A DNA stretch of 64,000 nucleotides, taken from Saturnia japonica (lineage: Eukaryota > Arthropoda > Insecta > Lepidoptera > Saturniidae). The translations under genes were made by a program, and so were the position numbers. Shown here piece by piece: positions 12,851-24,189 of this stretch; the stretch's first letter is position 1; the number at the start of each line of letters is the position of its first letter. The stretch covers positions 2,388,115-2,452,114 of the forward strand of contig CM065316.1 of assembly GCA_033032175.1 (NCBI GenBank). Reading direction: 5' to 3'. The notes beneath the pieces are model-generated. The model saw only the letters and a program-made list of their open reading frames with translations. It did not search any database and was not told where the DNA came from.

Positions 12851-13655
12851 ATCGGTACAATTTTTTGTTTAACATGAGGCACGATTTACACATCTGCCAG
12901 TGTTCAATAGAACAGTTTTTAATTCAATATGTAAATTGAAAAACCAAAAAATATTATTTTCGTAAGCCACTGTACTAAAGGCATCTCGTGACATTGGCAT
13001 GATTGTAGATAAACACACATTGCCAGTTTGCCATTAAATAAAAAGAAGACCCGGCAACAAACCTTTTTTTCATTTTCAATGAAAAATAAAAATAAAGTGT
13101 TGCTGGCCTAGTTTTAATATTATAAATTAATTGAATATATCTGACGACAACATTAGTAATATAACCTCGAATGAAGCACGTTCAAGCTTCGACCTCAGAA
13201 TAGGTACACTAGGAAAATGAAGGCAAATGAACTGAGTTCACCGGAAACAAGAGGAAACTTCAAGGAAACACACAGTACCGCCTGTGTTACCGCTATGCCT
13301 TACTAAATACGGAGTTATTGCCTATTTAGATGATATCAATAAAATTGTATTGCCTACAAAATTTTAACTCAAATATTGAGACCATTTTGAGCTATGCTTA
13401 GCTTTGATTTAAATGACCGTGTACGAAAATGAGTCGTAAAAAAGTCCCCTTTCTACGATTAGCATTTTACTCACCTCTCAAGCCACATCGTTACTTAAAA
13501 TCACGTCAGTTTGTGGTAAAACGCACACTTAAACATAAAACAAAGCTTACTTAATACACAATTCCTTTTTTTCTTAATAGTAGCTTGGCAAACTAACCGT
13601 ACTATCCCTGAGAGATCGAAATCCAATGGCGGTAGCCGTTGTCATGATGGACTGT
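12851..13655. other. Unassigned AT-rich sequence
   Basis: Nothing recognised. On the minus strand GAGAG followed by GTGAGTAAAA near 13470 resembles a splice donor, but the sequence before it does not look coding. Confidence 0.4.
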
Positions 13656-13659
13656 ATAT

Positions 13660-13870
13660 GTATCTCATGTTATCTACGGATAGGAAATTAAATAGATCGA
13701 GACTTATTTCCATGATCGGCAATAGCCCAAGCATTGAGCATGTTGCCTTGCTTTCGCGGCTGAGTGCCTAAAACGCTCGTCCTCAAACTATACAAGCCGT
13801 CTGATATTTCAGGGCCTATACGGCTAAAAGTGTAGTCAGATCGAAAGAAAAAAAAACGACCCAATGTCGT
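13660..13870 (+). mobile_element. J2 LINE 3' tail
   Basis: TACGGATAGGAAATTAAAT, GATCGGCAATAGCCCAAGC, TTTCGCGGCTGAGTGCCTAA and GGGCCTATACGG match the 3' UTR behind the J2 copy at 38640-40065. It ends in an A-rich tract after GTCAGATCGAA. Confidence 0.65.
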
Positions 13871-14374
13871 AAGAAGGAAGTAAGACATTGGCTGAGAGAT
13901 GGTTCCAGAGTTTCACGGGATGTCAAAGATGACATAGAGAAATAAAAACAAAAACCTAGATAAAAAAAATTACCAATTATCCACAAGAAGTGGAACGAGA
14001 AATGTGAATATACTTATTAAATCGCAAATCTCATAAATTAATGTTAACACCAAGTTCACTTACATTTAATTAAAATAAGCTTGCCGAAAAGATTTTACGA
14101 AATAGGAAGTCGTACCTTGTTACGACGTTGTACTTAATTAACGTATCTCCTGACATGAGATAAAAGCGCTACATTCGTACGAAAAAAAAATGTTTTTAAA
14201 AACTTTCCTACTCGTACCAGAATTCGTATACGATTGTAAAAAAATATTTAAGTTAATATTAGAGTATTTAAGAACGGCACTCGACGGAACTTGAGAATTT
14301 CAATGAAAACTTTTGAATTACGTTACCCGAGAGTAAATTAATTAATGTTTTTTTATGATTTTAGCTATAGGCCA

Positions 14375-15250
14375 TAATCTCACCTGATTTTAAGTGACAA
14401 TAACTTCGAAATCCTCAAACATTTGGGTACAATAGAGTATTTTCTCCGAGATAAATCCAGGGAAATCCGAACGGATGGCACTCCTATCTAAGATTGTAAC
14501 ACGCTAAACCTAGTAATGGGGGACTGGCTCTGAAGCACAGCTGTTGGGACATGATTATAGATAGATGCTTGGCAATAATTATACAATAATAACAAGTATG
14601 TTAAGAGTAAAATTGAGGTACAGGATAAGAAATAGTGCGGTAAGAGAACTTTGTGGTGTGAAAAAAGATGTAGTCACAGGGATTGAGAAAGGAATGCTTA
14701 AGTGGTTCGGGTATGTCGAGAAGGTGAATGAAAGAAGAATGACTAAATAAATTCATAATGCGAGTGTGAATGGGAACGTTGGAAGAAAAAGGCCTAGGCG
14801 AACGTTCGTCGATCAGATCAGGGACATTCTGAAGAAAGGTCAGGCCAAGAATACTCTAAACCGACAAGAGTGCGTAACAAGATTGATGAATGTTGAAAAA
14901 GCGAAAGATGTATTGTTAGCATTAGGTAGCACACCTCTCAGATAGCCTTAAATATTGATTGTTGTTAAGCGTAAGAAAAAGCGCTCCCAAACTGCTTTAT
15001 CCGCGTGCGCTAGCGTAATAGTTAGTGATAGGTAAAATACACATGGATCGTAGCAAGTGAAAAGACGTGGTTCTCTCTCTACCTCGTTCGAAGAGAGGCG
15101 ACAATTTATAATCTGAAGGGCGGTAGCTAGCCACCGTGCTATAGTTTCTTACACTGCGATGTTTTACTTCGCCGAAAGCTCAGGTTCATTGCAGGAATTG
15201 AAACCCACATTGATCGACGCGATTTACTAAAGTTATACTCAGGGCCCTCT
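14375..15250. repeat. R10 repeat interrupted by other elements
   Basis: The left part (14375-14545: ATCTCACCTGATTTTAAGTG, ACACGCTAAACCTAGTAA, CTGGCTCTGAAGCACAGCTG) and the right part (about 15040-15250: GGGCGGTAGCTAGCCACC, ACACTGCGATGTTTTACTTC) together match the uninterrupted copy at 24190-24480. Between them lie a LINE coding relic (14560-14945) and a HelC 5' scrap (14945-15035, GCTTTATCCGCGTGCGCTAG). Confidence 0.55.
14560..14945 (+). pseudogene. LINE ORF2 C-terminal relic (RTE/CR1-like tail)
   Basis: The translation contains RNSAVRELCGVKKDVVTGIE, then MLKWFGYVEKVNERRMTK, a stop at about 14748, and further in the same frame VGRKRPRRTFVDQIRDILKK, NRQECVTRLMNVEKAKDVLL. This order (WFGHVERM-like, then GRGRPR and MKRLMNVDEA-like motifs) is common at the C-terminus of non-LTR reverse transcriptase ORFs in Lepidoptera. 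The reverse transcriptase core is missing and the in-frame stop shows it is dead. The exact clade is uncertain. Confidence 0.7.
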
Positions 15251-16155
15251 TAAGCATATTCAGCGCCGGGGTGCGAAAGTTATCTTCAATAATAATTAAT
15301 TTTTAACCTTGTATTCATTACGATTCTTCTTTATGACATAATATGAAGTTTGCGTTTTATCTATAATTAGCAACCCGCCCGAGCTTTGCACGGGTGCAAT
15401 TTACAAAGTGGTATACATTATGTTTCAAAAAGCATGATTTTTTTATACAATAATATTCTAGATAGGTAATTTTAACTATTAATTTATTTGATTTTATGCA
15501 TGCTGAGATTGGCTATAATTTGTTGTTTATTAATCTTGTTCCCTATATTTAAACCTGAATAAACAAATAACGAATTTGCATTAATATAATTCATGAATGT
15601 TGAACTTCATCATGTTCGTTTTGTTACGTCAAAGAAGTAATAATTTATAACGTCCGTACATAAAGTACACACTACAAACTAATGTATCTGTAGGTATACC
15701 TTTAGCTTACGTGAGCATCCTCGAACTCAATTTTCAACGCACAAATATGTTTTACGGTACTTAATATCGATTAAAATCCATCGATCATCCCTAACTTCGA
15801 TTATAAAGCCGAGCGGACACAAAATACTAAACAACATTGCGGTACGCGCAACTATTTTACGACGACAGAACAAGGTTAATATAATGTGCAATTGTGAATA
15901 TAATTACACTTATGCTAATCATATTAAACAGTATACAATGTTACGAATAATGTAACGCCGAGGGTCCAAAGAACTCTATATATACAAAGGGATCGTGACT
16001 ACTCTTTATTTGTTCGTATCGAACACATGTGTAGAATATTGAATGCATTAGGCGCCAATTTTCTACGCATTCTTGATATATTATTTCTTCTTTCTTTTTA
16101 CTTAATGGCAAGTGTGTTTTATCCACAATTCTGCCAACGTCACGTGAATACAATA
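15251..16155. other. AT-rich sequence with a Helitron-type scrap
   Basis: TAGCAACCCGCCCGAGCTTT and GCACGGGTGCAA near 15367-15400 resemble the inverted end of a Helitron-like lepidopteran repeat. The rest has no identifiable content. Confidence 0.4.
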
Positions 16156-16496
16156 TCTATATATTAATATGTGAAGCAAAAGTTTTCTACCCTTTTTTAA
16201 GCGTATTGCGTGTACGTAAGACTGAGATTTGGCATGGTTAAAGTTTATATGGAGAAGGAGTGCAGAAAGCTAAAATTTATCTGTAATATCTGTTAATAAA
16301 TTATTACAGCGAATCCGAACACGACCAGTGAAATTGAACTTAAACCCCCCAAAAATTTTAACATTAGCACTCAATGAATAGTAACAGCAAGTTATTGCTG
16401 CATTGTTTAGGTTTATGAATACCGCAAATGTCAAACAGAAAATAGACTATGATCAAAAAGTGGCTGGTCGAATTTCGACCTTAGGGCGATCGCTAG
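16156..16496 (+). mobile_element. HelA Helitron, near-complete (341 bp)
   Basis: Starts TCTATATATTAATATGTGAA after A and ends GATCGCTAG before T. The 3' hairpin GGTCGAA/TTCGACC is perfect here (single-base loop). It differs from the 358-bp copies by small deletions. Confidence 0.85.
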
Positions 16497-16514
16497 TTTT
16501 TATAATTATTCTTA

Positions 16515-16750
16515 GCTCTAACAGATGGCGGCTCTCTTGTTAAAACTGCTCAGGGAGTTTTTGTAGCAACAAAATGCTACAAATACTGCTAGTTATTATT
16601 CATAATCCACTTTACTTGTTCACAATATCCGAACTACATCACGTATAATTCTGTCAAAATTACATAATATAGTGGAAATTAACAAAAATTTATAAAATAA
16701 AATCAAAGAACTACATGACACATCAATATCCCGCCAAGGTCGCAAGCAAT
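16515..16750 (+). repeat. R2 repeat
   Basis: Blocks CTCTTGTTAAAACTGCTCAG, AACAAAATGCTAC, TGTTCACAATATCCGAACTA, CATCACGTATAATT, ATTACATAATATAGTGG and ATCAATATCCCGCCA. Other copies are at 49690 and 56350 (duplicated locus) and 59745. It lies back to back with the SINE at 16794. Confidence 0.55.
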
Positions 16751-16793
16751 GCTAGTAGCCTTATCCGTAATTAACTTTTACGGGTAACTTTAA

Positions 16794-17060
16794 ACATCTT
16801 TCAAGGCACCTAAATATGAATGTATCCCCGAAGTGTTAGGTAGAGGTGTACTAACGTGCATCCACAGTTCGCCGGATGCGATTTTAGGTCCCATGTAATA
16901 GGGGGCGAGCCTATCGCCATTAATCGGGCATAAAGCCAAACTCCGATCCGCTACTGAGAATTTCATAGAAAAACCCAATATTACTTTGCTCGATCTGGGA
17001 ATCGAATCCAGGACCTCGAGCATAGCAGTCGCGCTTAGGACCACTAGACTAATGACGCAG
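16794..17060 (-). mobile_element. tRNA-derived SINE
   Basis: On the minus strand it begins with an A-box-like TAGTCTAGTGGTCC, then GCGCGACTGCTATG and the B-box GGATTCGATTCCC, as in a tRNA head. The body follows (GCGGATCGGAGTTTGG, GATAGGCTCGCCCCCTATTA, AGTACACCTCTACCTAACAC, TTCGGGGATACATTC). This head-and-body order is that of a widespread lepidopteran SINE. It has no protein-coding function; an 84-codon frame across it is accidental. Confidence 0.8.
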
Positions 17061-18935
17061 TTAATATAAATATGAAATATCTGAAATAGAGACTTGCATC
17101 TACATCTATAATTAACGGAACTACAATGGAACTTGGCACCCGTTAGATCTCAGCTCTTTTATAGGTGAAGACGACTACCGTTTATGTTTTTGTTGGGAAT
17201 TACATGTTAAATTCAATAATTTCTCACTTAATAATTCAAGGTTATAATAAGATTAGTATCAAGTTGAGTTCTACTTTTTACTTGCTTATTTAATTTAATT
17301 TAATAAAATATATTTTGACAATGCGAGAACATCCCATCATATTAACGCAGCTAGCTAAAAATTTAATATTTACTCACATTTATTTAACTTCACATTGCTT
17401 AAGCTCCCAACAAACTAATAACACATAAAATAATTACAAATAATGTGTAGCATTATTAGTCTTACTTGATAGATTTTCTACTGTAAATTGCGCAACGCAA
17501 GTGCGAGATTCACAATTTGTTCGTAAATGTAACACATTAGGTGCGAGAATGTGTGAAACGACTATGAAGATGCCTTACGACTATATTAAATTTTTTGCTA
17601 AAAGATTCATTGCGTGGACCTATGAATTTCTCAGCTACGACTGGAGGTCGCCATTTTCAATGATTCAATTTTTTTTCATTGAAATTTATTGAATTTTTTA
17701 AATTACAATTATTGTTGATTTTTTCCTCATAAGTTAATAACAATAAGGTCTAAAAAAATAACACCTGTTGGTTGTAGAAAAACGTAACGACTGCTAAATC
17801 ATGTACAGGCGACAATAGTTATAAAAAAAACCTGAGTGAATTATTTACGATAGATTGAATAAAACGTTTTCGTCAATCAAATAATAAATAAGATAAAAAC
17901 TTTGGAAAATCAAAAAGTGCACGATTCATACCACTCATTTGATTTTTATGAAAAACAAAACATGTCGAAGCGACTTATTTATGATATTTAGACAACTTCT
18001 TTTTGTAATAACAAACCATTTTATTAATAAACTACGGGTACTAGGCTATTGATATGTAATAGGTATGTAACTAGTTAATGTTATTCTGAAGATAATAAAC
18101 AACACTCTGACTCGTTACGTCCATTTATTCAGGAGTTATCGTAACCACCTCGTAAAAAAAATCCGGACGTTCACGTGATTTTTTTTAAGTTTTTTTTTTA
18201 AATAGCAAAATAAAATTGTTTTTTACGGAACATGAGTTAGATTATTTGAACTTTTATTTATAAATGAACTATTGTATTAAATATATCTCCTCATATCATC
18301 ATATAACTGCCAATTGGTTGTGGTAGAGGCAGTTTAAGAGCAAAAAATTGTTTGACTTTGACGTATCGAGAGTAGAGCACAACCTCAACCGCTTCGCATT
18401 ATGAGGCTTGCAATAAATATATTTAGAAACATTTAATACACAAATATACCTACCACTTCACAAACATTTTCGAGTCAAGTCAATTTCTTAATATTTATAA
18501 AAAATACCTATAAAATTGCTTCAAATACCGAAGCTAGTAAATTATAAGACTCGAATTTATCTTTTTTCGTTTTTTGAAAGAAAATTTTAAATATCAGAAA
18601 GTAGGTAGGTACATTGAAAACATGTTCAAACATAACTTATGTCTATTAACATCGAGCGAGTATATAGAAAACCCATAAAGGTCAAACGGTTTTACTGACC
18701 TTTACGCCTCCGCACTAAATGTCATACCGGCGTCAAAGGCAACATTGACAGCCTATCATGTGATGCCAGTCAACTTTGAACCACATTCACAAAACCAAGT
18801 TAGACTGTATCATGGTGAGTGTTTTGAATAGCTGTTCAATCTAATAACCCAGAACAAAACCACATGCGCTGGACTTCGGAGTCACAGTTTTACGGTAACC
18901 TCCATCTCGGCACGAAATAAAAAGTTCTCTAAGAC
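17061..18935. other. Nearly 2 kb AT-rich, nothing recognised
   Basis: No gene or clear repeat was found. A small inverted pair, AAAGGTCA and TGACCTTT, occurs near 18677-18703. The 63-codon frame at 17501 has no supporting motif. Confidence 0.45.
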
Positions 18936-18939
18936 TTAT

Positions 18940-19305
18940 CTTTCTCGTACCGTGAAGCTGTGGAACCTTCTCCCGGCCAGCGTGTCCAATCCTTCTCGCA
19001 TAGCATCGGGTCGTTTAAACGCAACGTGAAGAGAACTCTATTTAGTGTACACCATATTTCAAATTACTAAATACATATACACATGTTCCTTCTTTCCTCC
19101 CAGGAGGAAGGGACATGTACATATGTATATGTTAGTTTAGCTCGAATCTTACGGATAGGGAATTAGTCAGATCGCGACTTCTTTGCAATCGCGGCAACAG
19201 CCGAAGCGGAGGTTTAACTGAGGTAGCCCGGTAAAGCTGTAAAAGTCATCAATCAGCGGTTCTGTTTTTGGATAGGGCCCCCCTGGCTAACAGTAAGATC
19301 AGTAA
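18940..19305 (+). pseudogene. J2-like LINE, ORF2 end and 3' tail
   Basis: Frames around 18945-19070 give FSRTVKLWNLLPASV and, after a frameshift, FKRNVKRTLF. This matches the WNxLPxxVF-FK-R-V end of jockey-like ORF2 proteins. The 3' UTR follows, with the stem-loop TTCCTTCTTTCCTCC/GGAGGAAGGGA at about 19085-19113, then GGATAGGGAATTAGTCAGAT and CGGCAACAGCC as in the other J2 tails. Confidence 0.7.
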
Positions 19306-19319
19306 ATAAAAAATAAAAA

Positions 19320-19400
19320 ATTATACAGGCCAGCATCACAGCAGCGACTGATATTTTCTGATCTCTCGGGGTCGCCTTGTACCGCATTAGGGCAGCACCA
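19320..19400 (+). repeat. R3 repeat fragment
   Basis: GGCCAGCATCACAGCAGCGAC and TGATCTCTCGGGGTCGCC match the middle of the longer R3 copies. Only this part remains. Confidence 0.4.
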
Positions 19401-20015
19401 TCAATTTGCTAGATAAAATTTAATTAAAAAAAAAAAAAAACAATTAACGAGTAAGATTGTTAATTTTTTTAGTATCTCAGCGAAATGATTGCCCTGGAAA
19501 GTACAGTGTATAAAAACCATTACAAATCCTGTCCATGATGTATGGATCTTAATGCTGGGCAACGATAGAGACGTATGAAAAAAGATGACATTTGGCAGAG
19601 TTGCGAATGTTAACATATCCAAAAAAAAAATATTATATAGAATTCACATTTATGCGATACCGGGTCCATGATTGTCTGCTTATCCCCAAATACTTATATC
19701 GCGACTGTATCAACCATCGAACTATCAATCATTGTTAAGTGAACAATATTCAAAAAGCACGTTCCTATTATGTTCAATTGTTACCTTGAATGTATCCACG
19801 GAACAATGTGCCAAACCGCAAACTTATTACGTCCTATGGAGCCTATGGCCGGCTACAAATGCGAACGTGTCGAGTAATATGACGCCTCGAGCGATAACGG
19901 ACAGGTTATTTATTGCGTCACAAACAAGAGGACGGATGGCCAGGCGCGACCACACAGCGTCCCTCAAATAGAAAAATTACACGATTCAATCAAATCTCTG
20001 AACCTCTATTATAAC
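19401..20015. other. Unassigned; includes a 99-codon frame
   Basis: An open frame at 19672-19971 starts with TTG and is somewhat less AT-rich than its flanks. It shows no recognisable domain, no ATG, and no flanking splice or promoter signals that I can defend. I do not call it a gene. Confidence 0.35.
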
Positions 20016-20019
20016 ACTA

Positions 20020-20280
20020 GCCATGCCCCACGGTGTCGCTCGTGTTAAATTTATTCGTTAACATCTCCACCCGTGTGTATCCTATCATTGTTCTCATCTC
20101 CCGTACTTGACGTTAATTGTTTCTCCTCAACTTCTTAGCATCATAGCGTGAAGTTATATAGCCTAAAATCAATAAATAGGCTACAAAACCAGAAATTAAT
20201 TTTCCATATCTGATCAGTAGGTTCAGAGATTAGCGCGTACAAACAAACAAACAATCGAAAATATAAGTCGAGTTAAATTT
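20020..20280 (-). mobile_element. HelB Helitron, degraded
   Basis: On the minus strand the 3' end reads ACACGAGCGACACCGTGGGG then GGCTAG. Upstream are AGCGTGAAG-TATATAGCC and the 5' module TTTGTTTGTACGCGCTAATC. The order is that of HelB; the 5' terminus is unclear. Confidence 0.6.
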
Positions 20281-20302
20281 ATAAATAAGATTGTTAGATA
20301 TA

Positions 20303-21402
20303 TTAGGTCCTTACATATGAAATTAGCGTTTTAGATAGTAAAAATAAAATGAAAAAAATATTATGAAATTATACATTTAATCAATCGAAGTACGTGCCAT
20401 TATTATCTATGCACTTTCGTCATTTTAAAGGTAGTTTATTGATTCCATTGCTGAAAAAATTATGGGAGCAAGAAGCAATACAATCTTTGAAGGCAGTTTG
20501 GACAGCCTCATCGGAATTGAATTTATTTTCCTTGAAAGAAATTGTCCAAATTCCGAAAAAAGTAGTAATCTGTTGGAGCAATGTTCGGGGAATATGGTGG
20601 GTTTCGGAGACATTCCAACCGCAGTTTCTTTAATTTAGCGGCCGTCGGTTGTAAAATATGGGGTCTAGCGTTGTTCTGAAGCAGCAGTGGGCTTAAGATA
20701 TTGACCAGTCTCGATTGTTTAACGGCTAGCTTTTCCATCATGGTTTGCAATTGTTGACAATACAGATCTGTCGTTATCGTCTTTCGTAAAGGGTCCATTT
20801 TTCGTCACAAGTAATAATACGATTCAAAATTCTCTCATTATTGTAACGGTTGAGTAATGCAATGCAGAAATCAATAGGTGTTTGTTGGCGTGCTTCAGTC
20901 AATTCATGCGGTAGCCATTTCTTGAGCTTTTTCTCTTTTCCTGTTTGTTTCAAGTGAATAATTTTTTTCTTATCACTCACACCGACGCCTGCCGCTAACT
21001 CTGATGTGGTTTTCGAATGATCCGCTTCAACGATCACCTTTGATTCTTCATTTTCAACTAGGGTCTCCGGCCGTCCACGGGGTTTGTTTCGTAGGTCAAA
21101 ATTTTCAGAACGAAAACGTTGGAAACAAACACGTACCCTGTTTTCTTTTACAGTAGCTTTCCCATACACATAACTAATAATCCTTCGAGCTGATTCTGCA
21201 GCGCTGATACCACAATGGAACTTATATTCGTAAATAAGGCGATATTTAAATTTTCTATTTTGTTAAAAGAACGATGTCAAAGAATAATAAAATGGTGCGA
21301 AAACAAATGAATCAACTAATTGGAATTTCTAACCAGACGCCAAATATTTGAGATCAAAGTGACCAGTTCAACAAAATGCCAATTTCATATTTAAGGACCT
21401 AA
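20303..21402 (-). mobile_element. mariner-family transposon, dead copy
   Basis: Ends are near-perfect inverted repeats (TTAGGTCCTTACATATGAAAT at 20303 and its inverse ending 21402), flanked by the TA target on both sides. The minus-strand transposase is in pieces. One piece has VRVCFQRFRSENFDLRNKPR, GRPETLV, the helix-turn-helix part SELAAGVGVSDKK and the first catalytic motif TCDEKW. A deletion of roughly 190 bp follows, then TTDLYCQQLQTMMEKLAVKQ, QNNARPH and YSPNIAPTDYYFF. In active mariners the last two motifs carry the second and third Asp of the D,D(34)D triad. Both are Asn here, so the enzyme would be inactive even without the deletion. Total length is 1100 bp against about 1.3 kb for a full element. 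Confidence 0.9.
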
Positions 21403-21599
21403 TATCATTCTAATAACGTTTTAAGCAAATTTAATAATGAATATAGTAAATATTATGTTAATTTAAGGGCTTGCAGAAAGAAAAAGAAAAGAAATTCAGA
21501 AAGGTCACGTTATCGAAGCTAACCTCACCTGCACGTGGTGCACCCTGTTGAGTAACGAACGATGAAATCGCGATATCAATGAATAGGGTTTACGGTCCG

Positions 21600-21800
21600 A
21601 GTAAGTCGCGATCACAATGCATAATATGGTGAAAAATCCGTTATTGTGATTCGCTTGCGTTTTGGGTTTCGAGATCAGCTAGTGCATATTATACAGTTTA
21701 TATTTACGCTCACATGACAGCGGTGACTGCTGATGGATTATTGATCTCTCAGTGAACGCCACTGTTTTTGTATTGAACTATGCTTACCATCAGGCATAGT
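21600..21800 (+). repeat. R3 interspersed repeat
   Basis: TTTCGAGATCAGCTAGTGCA, TCACATGACAGCGGTGACTG, TTATTGATCTCTCAGTGAAC and ATTGAACTATGCTTACCATC, the same order as at 29225, 32405 and 63250. No coding content is evident. Confidence 0.55.
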
Positions 21801-22185
21801 ACAATCACTTTGCGGTGCTATTATAAAACAAGTCTTCATTGGAAAAATAATTTTTCAAAACGAGATTTATCGTTAAAACGGGTTAGCATAATTAAATATG
21901 CACACAAAATTTCGTGTCTAAGCTGTTTACCGTTAAGGAGCTTTTTCGTTTGGAGGCTCAATGCTAGATGTCAATTCAGGTCATGCTTTCTATAAAAATG
22001 CATTGTCATCGGAACTGAACTAACACGTAAAAATTCAAGTCCATAAGATAAGAGGAAATGGTTTTAATTCAGCTTGTTAGGTCCGTTCCCTCTGTGTAGA
22101 GCCCTTGAGTCTAGCAGCCGCTCGCGCGATATAAATGACACTGCACCCCACACTCGAACACACCACACACGTACATAGGTTCCGT
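21801..22185. other. Unassigned sequence
   Basis: No recognised element. Around 22100-22170 it is less AT-rich. Confidence 0.4.
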
Positions 22186-22189
22186 AAGG

Positions 22190-22490
22190 GACATTTTCTT
22201 TCCTTTTTTGTATTAGTTATACTTACACAAAAATTGACAGACCTATATATACCTTTCTCTCTCTTTACAATTTCCTTCCTCTCAGAAGGCAGGTATATGT
22301 ATATATATATGTGTATAAGTTAGTTTAGCTCGAATTTATAGGGATAGGGAATTAGCCAGTTCGCGACTTAATTGCAACTACGGCAACAGCCCGAGCCGAG
22401 GTATGGCTACATTGGCACCCTTGAGCATGTTACGCAACACTCGCCCCCAAACCACGGTGAAGCTGTTATCGCTAACAGAATAGTAAAAAA
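22190..22490 (+). mobile_element. J2 LINE 3' tail
   Basis: TTTCCTTCCTCTCAGAAGGC (UTR stem-loop remnant), GGATAGGGAATTAGCCAG, CTACGGCAACAGCCCGAGCC and GAGCATGTTACGCAACACTC, ending in an A-rich tract at about 22486. It matches 39840-40065 and 13660-13870. Confidence 0.65.
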
Positions 22491-22549
22491 AAAAAACAAT
22501 CTAACATACAAAGATACAAACATTCCAAGTTAAATAAAAGCTTTAATAC

Positions 22550-22990
22550 AAGACAATTTTTAACAAAAAAGACAACTAACTTCAATTATTTTGAAAGATG
22601 CCTTGTGTATCTTCAAAGTCGAAGGTCCAATGACAATGAAATTAAAATGGGACCACCCCTATCTAACAAAAAAATAATAATTAAAATCGTTTCATACACA
22701 ATAAACCACGGTAAAAGTGAAACTTTTTTTCACATTATAGACATTTAACTAAAAATTCACAAATGAGAATCGTCTATACACTACACGGTCAGTTGCTGCG
22801 AACTATAGGCGCCGCCATCCCTACTCCGCGGCCGACCGTCACGCGACTTGCAACACACAGACCAAAAATTTTGAGACGATCTAATAAAAGTTTCACTTTA
22901 AATGTTATGGCTGAACATCCATTAAAAAAAATATACATTCGAATTCAACAACTTTCACGTTTTTTGTTGATGTCGGTTAAAATAGTATCG
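22550..22990 (+). mobile_element. CCGACTTCAA element carrying a nested MITE
   Basis: Left part: ACTAACTTCAATTATTTTGA, TCAAAGTCGAAGGTCC, AATGAAATTAAAATGGGACC. Right part: ATGGCTGAACATCCATT, ATACATTCGAATTCAA, GATGTCGGTTAAAAT. A CpG-rich block of about 190 bp with its own inverted ends interrupts it at 22712-22900. Confidence 0.65.
22712..22900. mobile_element. Small MITE nested in the CCGACTTCAA element
   Basis: The ends AAAAGTGAAACTTTT (22713-22727) and AAAAGTTTCACTTTA (22886-22900) are inverse complements with one mismatch in 15. The interior is CpG-rich (GGCGCCGCC, CGCGGCCGACCGTCACGCG), unlike the host element. I cannot assign a superfamily, and the target duplication is not clear. Confidence 0.5.
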
Positions 22991-23039
22991 TACATCGAAA
23001 ACGACCATGTCGATTAACACTCAACAGATGTTAAGTGAT

Positions 23040-23160
23040 GGTATCTATCACGGTAAACCTAAAGGGTAATAGCTCTCAAGTACAGCTGCCGGTAAACAGA
23101 TTTTCAACTTAAGGGTGTGCTATACTGCCGCCCTAAGAAAGAGGGCGAATCTGCCATTTT
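23040..23160 (+). repeat. R10 repeat fragment
   Basis: CTCTCAAGTACAGCTGCCGG and CAGATTTTCAACTTAAGGG match 24290-24350. Confidence 0.4.
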
Positions 23161-23429
23161 TTGCAAAATTAAGGTAAAAAAAGGCGCAAATAGTAGTATT
23201 TTTGCTTCCACACAAGCTTCCGTTCTCAAGTTACAGTTGGCCTAAAAGATGCTTTATATATTGTTTCTCCGGTTTATGTTTTAGTTACATGCGCCCCTTT
23301 TCCTTACGGCGGCAATATTAACGCTTGAGATTAAAAGTGTACCGAGATTTTTTCACCCTGTCCGAATCCAAATTAAAAGAGGATATATCACATCATATAT
23401 ATCATACAGATAAATCTAGAAATGACTTT

Positions 23430-23665
23430 CTACTTGGAGCAGCCCGACTGGTGAAATACCCCCACCATACAAAAGATCGCAGCTAAAATAATGTTGTGTT
23501 GTGTCCCCGCGCTGACTAGGGTTTCCAGAGCTCCTACGGGAAGGGGTGGGGGAGCTTAAGGTTAGCAACGCGCTACTGATATCTCTAATGTCAAAAGCGT
23601 CTATAGGCTACGGTAACCGCTTACCATCAGACGCTTGTTCGCCACGTTTTAGTTGTATAAAAAAA
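23430..23665 (+). repeat. R14, probable LINE or SINE 3' region
   Basis: GCAGCCCGACTGGTGAAATA, ACAAAAGATCGCAGC, CCAGAGCTCCTACGGGAAG, GGTTAGCAACGCGCTACTG and GGCTACGGTAACCGCTTACC-ATCAGACG, ending in GTATAAAAAAAG. This order is familiar from a very common lepidopteran retroposon 3' end. It is present once in this window. Confidence 0.6.
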
Positions 23666-23924
23666 GAGGTTTTCGTGAAACATTTCAAAGAGTGACGCAC
23701 GTTCTACGGAGCGACTCCCGATGATGAGCCATCGTTACAACTAAACCACCTTTCAAAAGACATTGTACCGTGACGTTGAATATTTATTAAAAAAAAAAAC
23801 AAACGTGGCGCAACTCAATGTGTATTGCTCGAGGATTTGACAGATTAGTGTTTTCCAAATTCGCCAGTAAAAAATAGTAAAGAATATAATATATTCAGTA
23901 AAAAGCCGATTTATTTAAAATCAC

Positions 23925-23985
23925 TATTTCTTTATTCAATTTAGGCCCTAAGAAGGCACTTATGAACGTCAAAACGTCATTAATC
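23925..23985 (-). mobile_element. J1 LINE 3' scrap
   Basis: TATTCAATTTAGGCCCTAAG, AAGGCACTTATGAACGTCAA and AACG match the last 60 bases of the J1 UTR in reverse. Confidence 0.55.
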
Positions 23986-24189
23986 GGGAGGGTTAATCTT
24001 CTGTTTTAAATAAATAATTTTTACAGTTAATTGATAGTTTTTTTAAATATTTTAATGAAGCAGTTATTTCCGGACATCGCTATTCACGTAATAATCCACC
24101 CGATAATAACGTTTTAAAACCGGCTTGACAGTTGCTTGGCCTCCATTAACTTAAATTGCAAATCGGTACTGTGCTTAGAGTCTTCTTTT

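Noticed and set aside
19672..19971. A 99-codon gene
   Set aside because: TTG start, no domain, no ATG, no supporting splice or promoter signal, and frames of this length are expected by chance in 64 kb.
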